A stretch of 51,898 bases of DNA, taken from contig SXSK01000154.1 in assembly GCA_005793375.1 (NCBI GenBank), positions 1 to 51,898 on the forward strand. Direction: 5' to 3'. Shown here in pieces: positions 22,070 through 30,948 of this stretch. The notes beneath the pieces are model-generated. The model had not been told where the DNA came from. It searched no databases and saw only the letters and a program-made list of their open reading frames with translations. A program made the translations under genes and the position numbers. The stretch comes from Verrucomicrobiales bacterium. GTDB lineage: Bacteria > Verrucomicrobiota > Verrucomicrobiia > Limisphaerales > UBA9464. Numbering within the stretch: the first letter of the stretch is position 1; the number at the start of each line of letters is the position of its first letter.

Positions 22070-23260
22070 ATGAATCCCATTGGAATTACCCGCATTTGGA
22101 GTGGATTGTGGCGGTGGTTGGCTTTGGTCCTTGGATTGATGGGGGTTGGTTGCGGATGTGCGGAATATGGGGGGCGGAGGAGTGGTGGCGCTGGAGCGAC
22201 GATGGAAGGAGATCTGCAATCCTTCTTGGGCGAGCCTCGATTCGACATGCAGACAGTGTTCACTCGCGAGCGGTTTCCGAATGTTGTGGTGGCAAAAGAT
22301 GGCACGGTGCTGGTGTTCTGGAATGGTGTGACGGTACGACGAAGCGAGGATGGGGGACAATCCTGGGGGGACGAGATTTTGGTGGGTAAAGGATTCATGG
22401 GGGGCGGGGTGATTGTCGATGAACGGTCTGGCGATATTTTGGCATTTGTCGAAGAGAAGCATCCACCGGCGTCCGTCTCGATTTTCCGCTCCAGTGACCA
22501 TGGAAAGACTTGGAGACAACAACCGACCATGATTCAACCCGATCGGCTTGGGCATGTGCCCTCAATGCATATGAATGAGCATGGAATTACGCTGCGTCGG
22601 GGCATTCATGCAGGTCGTCTTATCCGCCCGACTCGCTACTATGCTGCTGGGAACGACAAGGCGTATTGGGCGGAACACTATACGAATGCGATTTACAGCG
22701 ACGATGGGGGGCAGACATGGAAGACCAGTGATCCGTTTCCCGCGAACGGCACTGGGGAGGCCACCTTGGCGGAGTTGAGCAATGGGCGTCTCTACTACAA
22801 CTCTCGCAGGCATTGGGCTCCACCGGGTGAGAATCCGAGACGCCGTTGGACAGCTTGGAGCGATGACGGAGGGCGGAGTTGGAGCGATCGGACGATTTGT
22901 GAAGTTCTTCCTGATGGAGACCAGGATCGCGACTATGGATTGATGGGTGGGTTGGTTCGGTTGCCGGTACGGGGTAGGGATATTCTGCTGTTCAGCAATA
23001 TTGAAAGCCCGGGTGGGCGACATCATGGGCAAGTGTGGGGGAGTTTGGACGGGGGCAAGTCCTGGCCCATCAAGCGACAAGTCTTCGCGGGTTCCTTTGC
23101 GTATTCCTCGTTGGATGCGGGGCGGCCTGGCACACCGAGTGAAGGGTGGATTTATCTGCTGTTCGAGGGTGGTCCGCAGGGTAGGGGCACCATTGCGCGT
23201 TTTAATCTAGCTTGGCTATTGGCGGGCGAACCGACCCGTGATGGCAGGGTTTCAAAGTGA
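22070..23260 (+). CDS. Sialidase-like BNR-repeat lipoprotein
   Basis: 396 residues from the ATG at 22070. The signal ends in a lipobox (LMGVGC), so a lipid-anchored envelope protein is likely. Five Asp-box/BNR motifs are visible: SEDGGQSWGDE, SSDHGKTWRQQ, SDDGGQTWKTS, SDDGGRSWSDR and SLDGGKSWP. These mark a six-bladed sialidase propeller. The conserved Arg triad and Tyr/Glu pair of true sialidases were not assigned by eye. It may cleave sialic acid or another sugar, or only bind it. Confidence 0.87.
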   Translation: MNPIGITRIWSGLWRWLALVLGLMGVGCGCAEYGGRRSGGAGATMEGDLQSFLGEPRFDMQTVFTRERFPNVVVAKDGTVLVFWNGVTVRRSEDGGQSWGDEILVGKGFMGGGVIVDERSGDILAFVEEKHPPASVSIFRSSDHGKTWRQQPTMIQPDRLGHVPSMHMNEHGITLRRGIHAGRLIRPTRYYAAGNDKAYWAEHYTNAIYSDDGGQTWKTSDPFPANGTGEATLAELSNGRLYYNSRRHWAPPGENPRRRWTAWSDDGGRSWSDRTICEVLPDGDQDRDYGLMGGLVRLPVRGRDILLFSNIESPGGRHHGQVWGSLDGGKSWPIKRQVFAGSFAYSSLDAGRPGTPSEGWIYLLFEGGPQGRGTIARFNLAWLLAGEPTRDGRVSK

Positions 23261-23393
23261 GGACTCCAGTGGCCTGGCTAGCCACCTCGAATCGGTCGAC
23301 TGGCTCCCGGTTGGGTCACTAGAAGTCGCTCGCGGGCTCAGAAGCGGATTTCAGATGCTTGCATTCTTGGGGGACTTCCGGAAACTGCGCCCG

Positions 23394-23720
23394 ATGTCCA
23401 TTCCTTCAGAATTCAACGGTGTCACTGCAATCGCGAAGGCCAATGTCTACTTCGATGGCAAAGTTGTCTCGCACAACATTCTTTTTCCCGATGGTTCCAA
23501 GAAGACACTGGGGTTGATCTACCCGGGCAATTACCATTTCGGCACGGACAAGGCCGAATTGATGGAGATTGTGGCAGGATCCTGTCATGTGGTGTTGGAT
23601 GGGCAAACGGCGGTTGCCACTTATACGGGCGGAACGGCTTTTCAGGTGCCGGCAAAATCCGGTTTCAAGATCGAAGTGACCTCGGGGATTTGCGAGTACA
23701 TTTGCAGTTTCCTCGACTGA
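23394..23720 (+). CDS. ppnP: Pyrimidine/purine nucleoside phosphorylase
   Basis: A 108-residue cupin of the DUF1255/PpnP (YaiE) family, which cleaves nucleosides with phosphate to ribose-1-phosphate and base. The ATG at 23394 (MSIPSEFNGV) gives the usual family length. Family-typical segments are ANVYFDGKVVSHNILFPDGS, KKTLGLIYPG, FGTDKAELMEI and VPAKSGFKIEV. It stands alone between the sialidase-like gene and a sugar-binding protein gene. Confidence 0.92.
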   Translation: MSIPSEFNGVTAIAKANVYFDGKVVSHNILFPDGSKKTLGLIYPGNYHFGTDKAELMEIVAGSCHVVLDGQTAVATYTGGTAFQVPAKSGFKIEVTSGICEYICSFLD

Positions 23721-23763
23721 ATGGGTGAGCGGTTGGACACTAAGAAATCAACTCAATACCGAC

Positions 23764-24723
23764 ATGCTACATCGACGTCAGTTCTTTCCATTGGCTGCCG
23801 CGCTCCCCTGGGCGGCGGTGCGTGCCGCGGACAAACGTGGGTACACCTTTGGGGTGGTCGCCAAATCAAACAATAATGCGGTCTTCCAGGTGGCGCGTGT
23901 TGGGGCTTTGGATGGTGCGAAAGAATTAGGGGCGAAGCATGGGTTAAACCTCAAGATCGACTGGAGGACACCCAATGAGGAAGATCCTCAGAAACAAGCC
24001 GAGGCCATCGAACAATTGGTGCTGGCTGGGGTGGATGGTATTGCGGTGAGTTGCAGCGACGCCAACAAACTGACGGGCGCGATTGATTCGGCGGTGAAGA
24101 ACGGCGTGCCCGTGGCCACCTTCGATTCGGACGCCCCGCGGTCGAAGCGGTTTGTCACCTTTGGTGTTGATGACGAAAAGTGTGGCATTCAGGTGATGAA
24201 AGAGTTGGCGACGATTATGGGCGGAGCGGGTGTGGTGGCGGTTCTAGCTGGCAATCAAAATGCTCCGAATTTGCAACTGCGAGTTCGGGGTGTGCGCAAC
24301 GAACTGAAGAACCATCCTGGCATCAAATTGCGCGACACTTATTTTCACAAAGAAACGCCTCAGGACGCCGCCTCAAAGGTGGAGCAGGTGATGCAAGCGA
24401 ATCCTGAGATTACTGGGTGGGCGTTGGTCGGCGGATGGCCTTTGTTTACAGATAACGCACTCAAATGGGCGCCTGGAACTGTGAAGTGCGTGAGTGTGGA
24501 TGCGCTGCCGGCCCAGTTACCTTACCTGAAGACCGGGCATGTCCAATTGTTGTTGGCCCAGCACTGCTACTTGTGGGGATACCGCTCGGTGGAGCATCTG
24601 CTAAACAAGGTCCACTTCAAGAAAGACCCAGCGGCCGTGAAAGATGTCAGTGGGTTGATCCATGTTTCCAAGGAAAATGTGGATGACTGGGCCAAGAATT
24701 GGGAAAAGTGGCTTCCGAAATAA
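23764..24723 (+). CDS. ABC-transporter sugar-binding protein (ribose/LacI-like type), orphan
   Basis: A periplasmic-binding protein of 319 residues from ATG 23764. The signal peptide has RR (MLHRRQFFPLAAALPWAAVRA). It matches the type-1 periplasmic-binding fold: NEEDPQKQAEAIEQLVLAGV, DGIAVSC, VPVATFDSDAP, and the two-lobed pattern to the C-terminus. No permease or ATPase gene is next to it, so the transporter must be elsewhere or lost. The ligand is probably a sugar, by family; not determined. Confidence 0.9.
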   Translation: MLHRRQFFPLAAALPWAAVRAADKRGYTFGVVAKSNNNAVFQVARVGALDGAKELGAKHGLNLKIDWRTPNEEDPQKQAEAIEQLVLAGVDGIAVSCSDANKLTGAIDSAVKNGVPVATFDSDAPRSKRFVTFGVDDEKCGIQVMKELATIMGGAGVVAVLAGNQNAPNLQLRVRGVRNELKNHPGIKLRDTYFHKETPQDAASKVEQVMQANPEITGWALVGGWPLFTDNALKWAPGTVKCVSVDALPAQLPYLKTGHVQLLLAQHCYLWGYRSVEHLLNKVHFKKDPAAVKDVSGLIHVSKENVDDWAKNWEKWLPK

Positions 24724-24737
24724 GCGCACGGACGTCC

Positions 24738-25145
24738 TCAGGAGTCTCCGACAGACGTTGGACCCGGACTTGCGACAAGCTGAATCCAGACCTTCCCGTT
24801 TTCAACGCGGGTGGGGTAGGTGCGAACGGTGCGTGCTGGGACGGTGCGGCATTGTCCGGTGCGAACGTCAAAAGGCCACCCGTGGAGCGGGCAGTAGACT
24901 TCACAACCTTCGAAATAGCCTCCGCCTAACGGGCCACCCCGATGAGGACAGGAGTCATCGATCGCGTAAAACTGGCCATCCAAGTTGAACAAAGCGTAAC
25001 GCCGCCCGCGAAGCTCAAGTGTTCGGCCCTGTCCAGGCGCGAGACTGGCAGTATCGGCGGCGTCGACGAATTCAGCGGGCCTAGATTCCACGGCATTTGT
25101 TTCAGAAGTGAGGGGTCTTATTGAGTTGGGATCGGAATCAGCCAT
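24738..25145 (-). CDS. Rieske [2Fe-2S] ferredoxin (NirD-like)
   Basis: A 135-residue soluble protein with a Rieske motif: Cys66-x-His68 (SCPHRGGPLG) and Cys85-x2-His88 (YCPLHGW). It resembles the small subunit of assimilatory nitrite reductase and stand-alone Rieske ferredoxins. No nitrite reductase large subunit or oxygenase is adjacent, so it is best called a ferredoxin. It is convergent with the sugar-binding protein gene (14-bp gap) and divergent from glgA. An N-terminal tail of about 25 residues is extra. Confidence 0.93.
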   Translation of the reverse strand: MADSDPNSIRPLTSETNAVESRPAEFVDAADTASLAPGQGRTLELRGRRYALFNLDGQFYAIDDSCPHRGGPLGGGYFEGCEVYCPLHGWPFDVRTGQCRTVPARTVRTYPTRVENGKVWIQLVASPGPTSVGDS

Positions 25146-25256
25146 GGTCGCGTCGTGGTCATTCTAACGGTTCTTCGCAAATACGCCATTTGTCTCTGAA
25201 TTCTGAATCGGGGATTGCTCCTGGGCCTGGAGTGATGCGAAATCCCTTCCTAGAAC

Positions 25257-26708
25257 ATGCATGTGCTTCATGTCACCAGCGAACTGCATCCTTTTTCCAA
25301 AACCGGTGGATTGGCCGATATGGTGGGGGCTTTGGCCAAGGCATTGGCGCACTCTGGAACCCAGATATCTGTTCTGACCCCGCTCTATCGCGTGGCACGA
25401 CAGCGGGCAACGGATTTGCGATCGTTGAACTGGCGATTCGAGATTCGGATTGGTGCGCGAAATTATGAGGGGGCATTTTGGGAGCAACGCGGTTTGGCTG
25501 GGGAGCGCATCTTATTTGTTCAGCAGGATGAATTGTATGATCGACCTGGGATTTACGAGGAGAACAAGCAGCCCTACCCGGACAATGACCTGCGATTTGT
25601 ATTTCTTTCCCGTGCGGCAGCTTTGTTGGCGCGTCATTTGAATCCGGCGCCCTCGGTGGTTCATTGTCATGATTGGCAGACAGGATTGGTTCCATTGCTA
25701 ATCCACCATGAACGCGAGGCTGGTGTTTGGCCATTTGCTCCTCGGACTGTCTTGACCATCCACAATTTGGCCTACCTAGGGTATTTTCCTGCGTCAACCT
25801 GGGCTTTGACTGGTTTGCCGCTGGACTATTTCCATCCGGAGGCGTGTGAATTTTGGGCCGGGGTGAGTTTGTTGAAGACCGGCTTGGTGTTCGCCGATGC
25901 GTTGACGACGGTGAGTCCTCATTACGCAGTTGAAATCACGACCCCAGAGTATGGATGTGGTCTGGAGGGGATTTTGATGCGGCGGCGGAGTGATCTTCGA
26001 GGGATTCTCAACGGAGTGGATTACAGCGAGTGGAACACGATATCGAATCCCTATTTGTCTGCCGGTTACGACGCTTCGAATTTTTCCGGTAAAGCTGCCT
26101 GCAAGGCGGTGGTACAGGGAGAGTACGGCCTGCCGCAGCGCGCTGACGTGCCACTATTTGGAACCGTGGGCCGGTTGGATCCTCAGAAGGGTGTCGATTT
26201 TATGGTGGGGGCGCTCGAACAGGTTTTGCAAGAGGACATCCAGTTCGTGCAATTGGGGACTGGAGTGGCTTGGCTAGAAAATGCTTGTCGAGCTTTGGCG
26301 CACCGGCATCCCGGAAAAGTGGGTGTCCGAATTGGTTTTGATCCGGCATTGGCGCATCGGATTGAGGCGGGTTTGGATTTCTTCCTGATGCCATCGCGAT
26401 TTGAGCCCTGCGGCCTAAATCAATTGTATTCGTTGCGGTATGGCACGCCCCCCATTGTCCGGGACACAGGCGGTTTGCACGATTCGGTGGTCGATCCCCG
26501 CGATGATCCTGGCGGCGCCACGGGGATTAAGTTCCAAGATCCCAGCAGTAGTGCACTGGCGCATGCGATGCGCAAAGCCTTGGCGGTCTGGGCGGAGCCA
26601 GAGTTGTTAGCTCATTTCCGTCGGAATGGAATGGCAGCGGACTTTTCTTGGAACCGGTTTACAACCCAATACGTGGAGCTTTATGGGTCTCTCTTGGGGC
26701 GCGGTTGA
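25257..26708 (+). CDS. glgA: Glycogen synthase (ADP-glucose type, GT5)
   Basis: A 483-residue synthase that extends alpha-1,4-glucan from ADP-glucose. It shows the KTGGL motif (K15TGGL), LNGVDYSEW, HCHDWQTGLVP (about 135) and the C-terminal catalytic EPCGLNQLYSLRYGTPPIVR (from about 383). This is the full length of bacterial GlgA. No glgB or glgC is beside it. It is followed 33 nt later by the small ABM gene; co-transcription is possible. Confidence 0.97.
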   Translation: MHVLHVTSELHPFSKTGGLADMVGALAKALAHSGTQISVLTPLYRVARQRATDLRSLNWRFEIRIGARNYEGAFWEQRGLAGERILFVQQDELYDRPGIYEENKQPYPDNDLRFVFLSRAAALLARHLNPAPSVVHCHDWQTGLVPLLIHHEREAGVWPFAPRTVLTIHNLAYLGYFPASTWALTGLPLDYFHPEACEFWAGVSLLKTGLVFADALTTVSPHYAVEITTPEYGCGLEGILMRRRSDLRGILNGVDYSEWNTISNPYLSAGYDASNFSGKAACKAVVQGEYGLPQRADVPLFGTVGRLDPQKGVDFMVGALEQVLQEDIQFVQLGTGVAWLENACRALAHRHPGKVGVRIGFDPALAHRIEAGLDFFLMPSRFEPCGLNQLYSLRYGTPPIVRDTGGLHDSVVDPRDDPGGATGIKFQDPSSSALAHAMRKALAVWAEPELLAHFRRNGMAADFSWNRFTTQYVELYGSLLGRG

Positions 26709-26741
26709 TGCAGGGGTGGGAATACTTAACGGGAGTACACG

Positions 26742-27047
26742 ATGTTGATTGTGCATGTAAACGTTCATGTGAAACCGGAATGCGTCGACGCTTTCCGGAC
26801 AGTGACTCTTGAGAATGCGCGGGCGAGCGTGCTAGAGACCGGCATTGCCCGCTTTGATGTGATCCAGCAACTGGATGATCCTTCGCGTTTCGTCCTGGTG
26901 GAGGTGTATCGCGATGATGAGGCTCCCGGCCGACACAAAGAGACGGCGCATTATGTCCGATGGCGGGATACCGTGGCGCCCATGATGGCTTCGCCGCGGT
27001 CGAGTACCAAGTATCGCAACCATCATCCAGACGATTCCGGTTGGTGA
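26742..27047 (+). CDS. ABM-domain protein (putative quinol monooxygenase or LsrG-like isomerase)
   Basis: A 101-residue dimeric alpha+beta barrel protein. It opens [18 protein letters not shown] and shows [18 protein letters not shown] and [19 protein letters not shown], all family-typical. The segment [18 protein letters not shown] resembles the His-rich end of LsrG, an AI-2 phosphate isomerase, as well as quinol monooxygenases such as YgiN. It lies between glgA and an iron-type alcohol dehydrogenase, a pairing seen in other bacteria. The reaction is not fixed. Confidence 0.85.
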   Translation: MLIVHVNVHVKPECVDAFRTVTLENARASVLETGIARFDVIQQLDDPSRFVLVEVYRDDEAPGRHKETAHYVRWRDTVAPMMASPRSSTKYRNHHPDDSGW

Positions 27048-27083
27048 AGGGAAAGCGGGTGAGACCATTTTGGAGGCTTCTGG

Positions 27084-28241
27084 ATGAACTTTGAATTCGC
27101 GACGGCGGCCCGGATTGTATTTGGTGCGGGCCGGATCCGCGAGTTGGGGGTGGTGGCGCGAGAATTTGGCCGAAGAGTCTGTGTAATAACGGGTTCTAGG
27201 CCAGATCGATATCCGGGTTTGCTGGAGGGGTTGAGGGTTGAAGGATTGGATATCGCATTGGAAACGATCTCGGGAGAGCCCACGATCTCGACTGTCAGCG
27301 AGGCGGCGGCGCGGGTTCGGGAAGTGGGGAGCGACTTGTTGATTGGTGTGGGTGGTGGAAGTGTTTTAGATGCCGCGAAGGCAGTTGCGGCATTCGCAAC
27401 GAACCCTGGCGATCCATTGGAGTATTTAGAAGTCATTGGCCGTGCGCAGCCATTGCGTGAGGATCCATTACCTGTCATCGCAATACCCACCACTTCCGGC
27501 ACAGGTTCTGAAGTGACACGGAATGCGGTGTTGGGATCCTTCGAACATCGGATGAAGGTGAGCCTTCGCAGTCCGCGCATGCTTCCACGAGTGGCGTTAG
27601 TGGATCCGTCCCTCAGCTTGGGGTTGCCTCCCGCGTTAACGGCATCCACGGGTATGGACGCGTTCACTCAACTGATTGAGCCGTTTGTTTCGTCGCGATC
27701 CAATCCGATGACCGACGCGCTCTGTCGGGAAGGATTGGCGCGTGTGGTGCGTTCATTGGAACGGGCTTATGAGAATGGATCGAATCTGGTGGCACGCGTC
27801 GATATGGCCTTGGCGAGTCTGATGAGTGGTTTGGCCTTGGCGAATGCTGGACTGGGAGCGGTGCATGGATTAGCCGGGCCCATCGGCGGCATGTTTGCCG
27901 CACCGCATGGTGCCCTATGCGCGGCATTATTGGCACCCACAATGGCGGTGAATCTCCGGGCGATTCGTCGACGCTTGCCGGGCTCTGAATTCGAGCGCCG
28001 ATTCGACGAACTAGGGGAGATTGTGACGCGATCCTCGGCGGCGCGAGGTGAGGATGCTGTGCTGTGGGTGGACGGATTGGCGCGTCGATTGCTGATCTCT
28101 GGGCTTCAGGTTCATGGGATCCAAGCCACAGACCACGAAACCATCGTCACAAAGGCTTCCCAAGCCAGCAGCATGAAGGCGAATCCAATCCCGCTGACCC
28201 ACGCGGAGCTGCATGAGATTTTGGAACGGGCCGTCAGCTGA
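27084..28241 (+). CDS. Iron-type (group III) alcohol dehydrogenase family protein
   Basis: 385 residues. The NAD(P)-binding GGGSVLDAAKAVAAF is near residue 90, and IPTTSGTGSEVT follows. In the metal site Asp192 is present, but the next usual His is Gln (GMDAFTQLIEPF in place of DA-TH). GAVHGLAGP keeps the next His, but the His four residues on is Gly, while APHG keeps the last. So the metal set differs from canonical Fe-ADHs, and some subfamilies do the same. Substrate unknown. Its 3' end overlaps the convergent oxidoreductase gene by 8 bp. Confidence 0.88.
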   Translation: MNFEFATAARIVFGAGRIRELGVVAREFGRRVCVITGSRPDRYPGLLEGLRVEGLDIALETISGEPTISTVSEAAARVREVGSDLLIGVGGGSVLDAAKAVAAFATNPGDPLEYLEVIGRAQPLREDPLPVIAIPTTSGTGSEVTRNAVLGSFEHRMKVSLRSPRMLPRVALVDPSLSLGLPPALTASTGMDAFTQLIEPFVSSRSNPMTDALCREGLARVVRSLERAYENGSNLVARVDMALASLMSGLALANAGLGAVHGLAGPIGGMFAAPHGALCAALLAPTMAVNLRAIRRRLPGSEFERRFDELGEIVTRSSAARGEDAVLWVDGLARRLLISGLQVHGIQATDHETIVTKASQASSMKANPIPLTHAELHEILERAVS

Positions 28242-29601
28242 TTTCGGGAATCTCGTAGGGTGGGCGGTTGCGTGGGCGGAGCAGTTGATTGGCGGCTTTG
28301 GCAGCGGTGGAATCCTCCACGAACCGTTCCGTATCGGGGTCTAACGTCAATTGACGATTGCCAACCCGATAACTGAGGTTCGCCATGTGGACGAGGCAGG
28401 CGCTGCGGTGGGCTTCCTCTGAATTGGAATTGGGGGTTTTTCGGGCGCGAACACAGTCCAGGAAGTTGGGGCGATGCCATACATCGGGATGTGTGCCTTT
28501 GTCTTCGGCAATGACCTTGCCGTCGGTTTCGACGACCTGCCAACCGACACCGTGACGCCCAAGGTACATCAAACGGTCCGTGCCATAGATCTCGATGCGC
28601 TCGGCGTTGCTAGGCCAATGCGGCCATTTCTTTCCATAGCGTTCATCGCCATTCGACTTGCGAAGATGATTCGTGCTGTTGCCGCTGTCACAGGTCATGG
28701 CGAAATCACCAAAGTCCCAGGTGATCGCCTGCAGTTCGGGTGCCTGACGGGAGGATCGGAATCCGTAGTTGCCGCCGACACAAAGAACCGAGCGCGGGTG
28801 CGGAGGGTTGCCGAGTGCGTGCCGAGCGAGATCGAGTTGATGACTGCCATCATCGACGAGGGCGCCACCTTTGTAATCCCACCAATCGTACCAACCGAGA
28901 TGGCGTCCTGGATTGTAGGGCACGGAGGGTGCTGGGCCGAGCCAGCGATCCCAATCGAGTCCTTCCGGAACGGGCGCATCGGGTTTCGGAACAAATTTCT
29001 GGCCCCCGAGCAGGTTGCATACTTTCACCAGCACAACCCTGCCGAGTTTGCCAGAAGCGATGTAATCGCGAGCGGTATTGGCATAGGGAGCGCTTCGATT
29101 TTGGAAGCCGACCTGAACGATGCGTTTGTGCTTGGCCGCTGCATGGACGGCTTGTCGTCCTTCCCAAATCCAGAGGCTGGGACATTTCTCAACGTAAACA
29201 TCTTTACCAGCCTGGCATGCCCAGATCGTCGCCAACGCGTGCCAATGCTCGGGCGTGGCGATCACCACAGCATTGATTTCGGGATCGTCGAGAATTTCGC
29301 GCATGTCGGTCACTCGCTTGGGGGCACGACCCTGGATTTTTTTCACGTCGCGAATTACGCCGTTCGCGCGGGTATCCCACACATCGCAGATGGATTTAAA
29401 TTCGACGCCGGGAAGTTTTGCGAAGCCCGTGGCATGGCTGCCGCCTCGGCCCCCGGCTCCGATCAACGCCATAACAATCCGTTCATTCGCACCCTGGGCA
29501 CGAGAGGTTCCGCCATGGAATAAGACCGGGCTGGCGGCCGCCGCTAAGGCCGTTGCGCGACCTGTAGTCGAGAGAAACCGTCGGCGAGAGAGAGCATTCA
29601 T
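28234..29601 (-). CDS. Gfo/Idh/MocA-family oxidoreductase, Tat-exported
   Basis: 455 residues from the ATG at 29601. The Tat signal reads NALSRRRFLSTTGRATALAA. The Rossmann fold follows (VMALIGAGGRGGSHATGF), then AVVIATPEHWHALATIWACQ and YVEKCPSLWIWEGRQAV, typical of the exported Gfo/Idh/MocA group abundant in Planctomycetes and Verrucomicrobia. The C-terminal domain (WWDYKGGALVDDGSHQLDLA) carries the usual catalytic-domain glycines. Probably a periplasmic NAD(P)-dependent sugar or polyol dehydrogenase; substrate unknown. A repeat-element copy lies just upstream. Confidence 0.92.
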   Translation of the reverse strand: MNALSRRRFLSTTGRATALAAAASPVLFHGGTSRAQGANERIVMALIGAGGRGGSHATGFAKLPGVEFKSICDVWDTRANGVIRDVKKIQGRAPKRVTDMREILDDPEINAVVIATPEHWHALATIWACQAGKDVYVEKCPSLWIWEGRQAVHAAAKHKRIVQVGFQNRSAPYANTARDYIASGKLGRVVLVKVCNLLGGQKFVPKPDAPVPEGLDWDRWLGPAPSVPYNPGRHLGWYDWWDYKGGALVDDGSHQLDLARHALGNPPHPRSVLCVGGNYGFRSSRQAPELQAITWDFGDFAMTCDSGNSTNHLRKSNGDERYGKKWPHWPSNAERIEIYGTDRLMYLGRHGVGWQVVETDGKVIAEDKGTHPDVWHRPNFLDCVRARKTPNSNSEEAHRSACLVHMANLSYRVGNRQLTLDPDTERFVEDSTAAKAANQLLRPRNRPPYEIPEIS

Positions 29602-29675
29602 GGCATCGGGCATCGTGGGAACTGCCGACAGTATGCGGCTCGTGCCATGCCATCGCAAGAGAGCAGTTCCACGGG

Positions 29676-29707
29676 GGACGCATCTCCGATAACTCGGAGA
29701 GGCGCCC
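29676..29707. repeat. Intergenic inverted-repeat element, copy 3 (ends only, 32 bp)
   Basis: GGACGCATCTCCGA (29676-29689) and TCGGAGAGGCGCCC (29694-29707) pair at 12 of 14 positions around a 4-nt loop. Both arms match the ends of the elements at 914-1028 and 42285-42474, but no interior is present. It sits in the short gap between the Gfo/Idh/MocA start and the CBM9-like stop. Confidence 0.65.
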
Positions 29708-29733
29708 TTGCACGGGTCAGTCTCATTTTGAAG

Positions 29734-30822
29734 TCATTCCTTCCACAACCGGGCATCTTGACGCACATGCCAACGGGTGGAGCTATTGGGCGACGCCTGG
29801 AGCGTGGCGACATATCCTTCGGGAGTCTTCCAGAGCCTCGGGGTTTCCGCTTCGTTCCACGTCAAACCGGCAGCCTTCGCGATTGGAACGAGTTCGTCGA
29901 AAGACGCTGCATAACGCTTATAGTCGGCCAGGAACTGTCGCTGGAGATAGTAGACTTCCATGAGGCGTTCGCGGATGGCATCCTCGTCGTTGGGACGAAT
30001 GGCACGTTTCGGCGCCTCCGATGACGCAAATTCCACGATGCCCCAACGATCCGGCCGATGCATGTCGATGATGCCGGTAGGGGACCAGACCCAGTTGTCC
30101 TCGGGCTTTTTCGGAACCTTGACGTAGCGCCCTGAAGACAAATCGATTTGCCATTCGACCCTTGAAAAATCGACCCGCCAGCGGTCTCCCGCCACAGGCG
30201 GGGATGGCTGGAGTGAGTACTGACCCAAGGCGCGCCACGGAAGAGCGATCTCCACACTCCACCAGCGATCCACATCTCTGGGGTCGTTTAGAGTTCCTTC
30301 GATATGAACGGCCGTTTTGATCCCCGCGATGTCCCACTCATTGAGGGCGGGTCCTCCATCCTTGTACGCCTTCACCAGACGCAAATCCCACTGGGTGTTT
30401 AGGGCGTTCATTTCAAACTCGAAATACTCATGTCCGTCGCCATCTGGATCGATGAACACCTCGAAATCGTTGTCCTGAAAAATAACCGCATCACGATTCG
30501 TGAGTGTTCCCCAGATATGGGGCTCCTTCAGCAAGGCGGCGATGTAAAAGTACTCCGAGTCCCAAAGCATTTTGGCGCGGGTGTCAAATTTCGGTTTGGG
30601 CAAGTGCGGCCCCTGGATATCCAAGAACTCTTGTGTCCATGGAGCCTGACGCCAGGCTACATCTTCGAGACGGCCATCAATCGCGATGGGTGTGGTTGTC
30701 CGTCGGCATTGATAACCTCGAGGTGTTTGAGCCTTCATGCGGATCCAATCTTGAATGGGCTGAGCCCAGGTGATGTCGGCTGCGAGCCACAGGAGACTGG
30801 TGATGAGACAACGTCGAATCAT
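29734..30822 (-). CDS. Exported CBM9-like carbohydrate-binding protein
   Basis: 362 residues from the ATG at 30822 (MIRRCLITSLLWLAADITWA, signal peptide). The domain opens PIAIDGRLEDVAWRQAPW and contains AKMLWDSEYFYIAALLKEPH, DNDFEVFIDPDGDGHEYFEF and a final RPDRWGIVEF, the family-9-like carbohydrate-binding pattern seen as a stand-alone protein in PVC bacteria. The C-terminal part (MEVYYLQRQFLADYKRYA) is an extra helical region of unknown role. It is divergent from the toxin-antitoxin pair. Confidence 0.82.
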   Translation of the reverse strand: MIRRCLITSLLWLAADITWAQPIQDWIRMKAQTPRGYQCRRTTTPIAIDGRLEDVAWRQAPWTQEFLDIQGPHLPKPKFDTRAKMLWDSEYFYIAALLKEPHIWGTLTNRDAVIFQDNDFEVFIDPDGDGHEYFEFEMNALNTQWDLRLVKAYKDGGPALNEWDIAGIKTAVHIEGTLNDPRDVDRWWSVEIALPWRALGQYSLQPSPPVAGDRWRVDFSRVEWQIDLSSGRYVKVPKKPEDNWVWSPTGIIDMHRPDRWGIVEFASSEAPKRAIRPNDEDAIRERLMEVYYLQRQFLADYKRYAASFDELVPIAKAAGLTWNEAETPRLWKTPEGYVATLQASPNSSTRWHVRQDARLWKE

Positions 30823-30879
30823 GTCGGCAGGATCCTGGTGAGAGACCTTTCGGAAGACAAACCACGAAAGCGGCACCAT

Positions 30880-30948
30880 CTGTAACGTTCTACAGTGCTT
30901 TAAGTTGATGAAGTTGACACTATCGTCAATCTGCAGCACTGTCCTGAC
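30880..30948 (+). promoter_or_regulatory. Candidate promoter/operator of the toxin-antitoxin pair
   Basis: CTGTA (30880-30884) and TACAG (30891-30895) form an inverted repeat. ACAGTGCT (30892-30899) pairs perfectly with AGCACTGT (30935-30942). AAGTTGA is directly repeated (30902-30908 and 30911-30917). A consensus -35 hexamer TTGACA lies at 30914-30919, though no good -10 follows at the usual spacing. The layout suits an autoregulated toxin-antitoxin operator, but this is inference. Confidence 0.4.
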
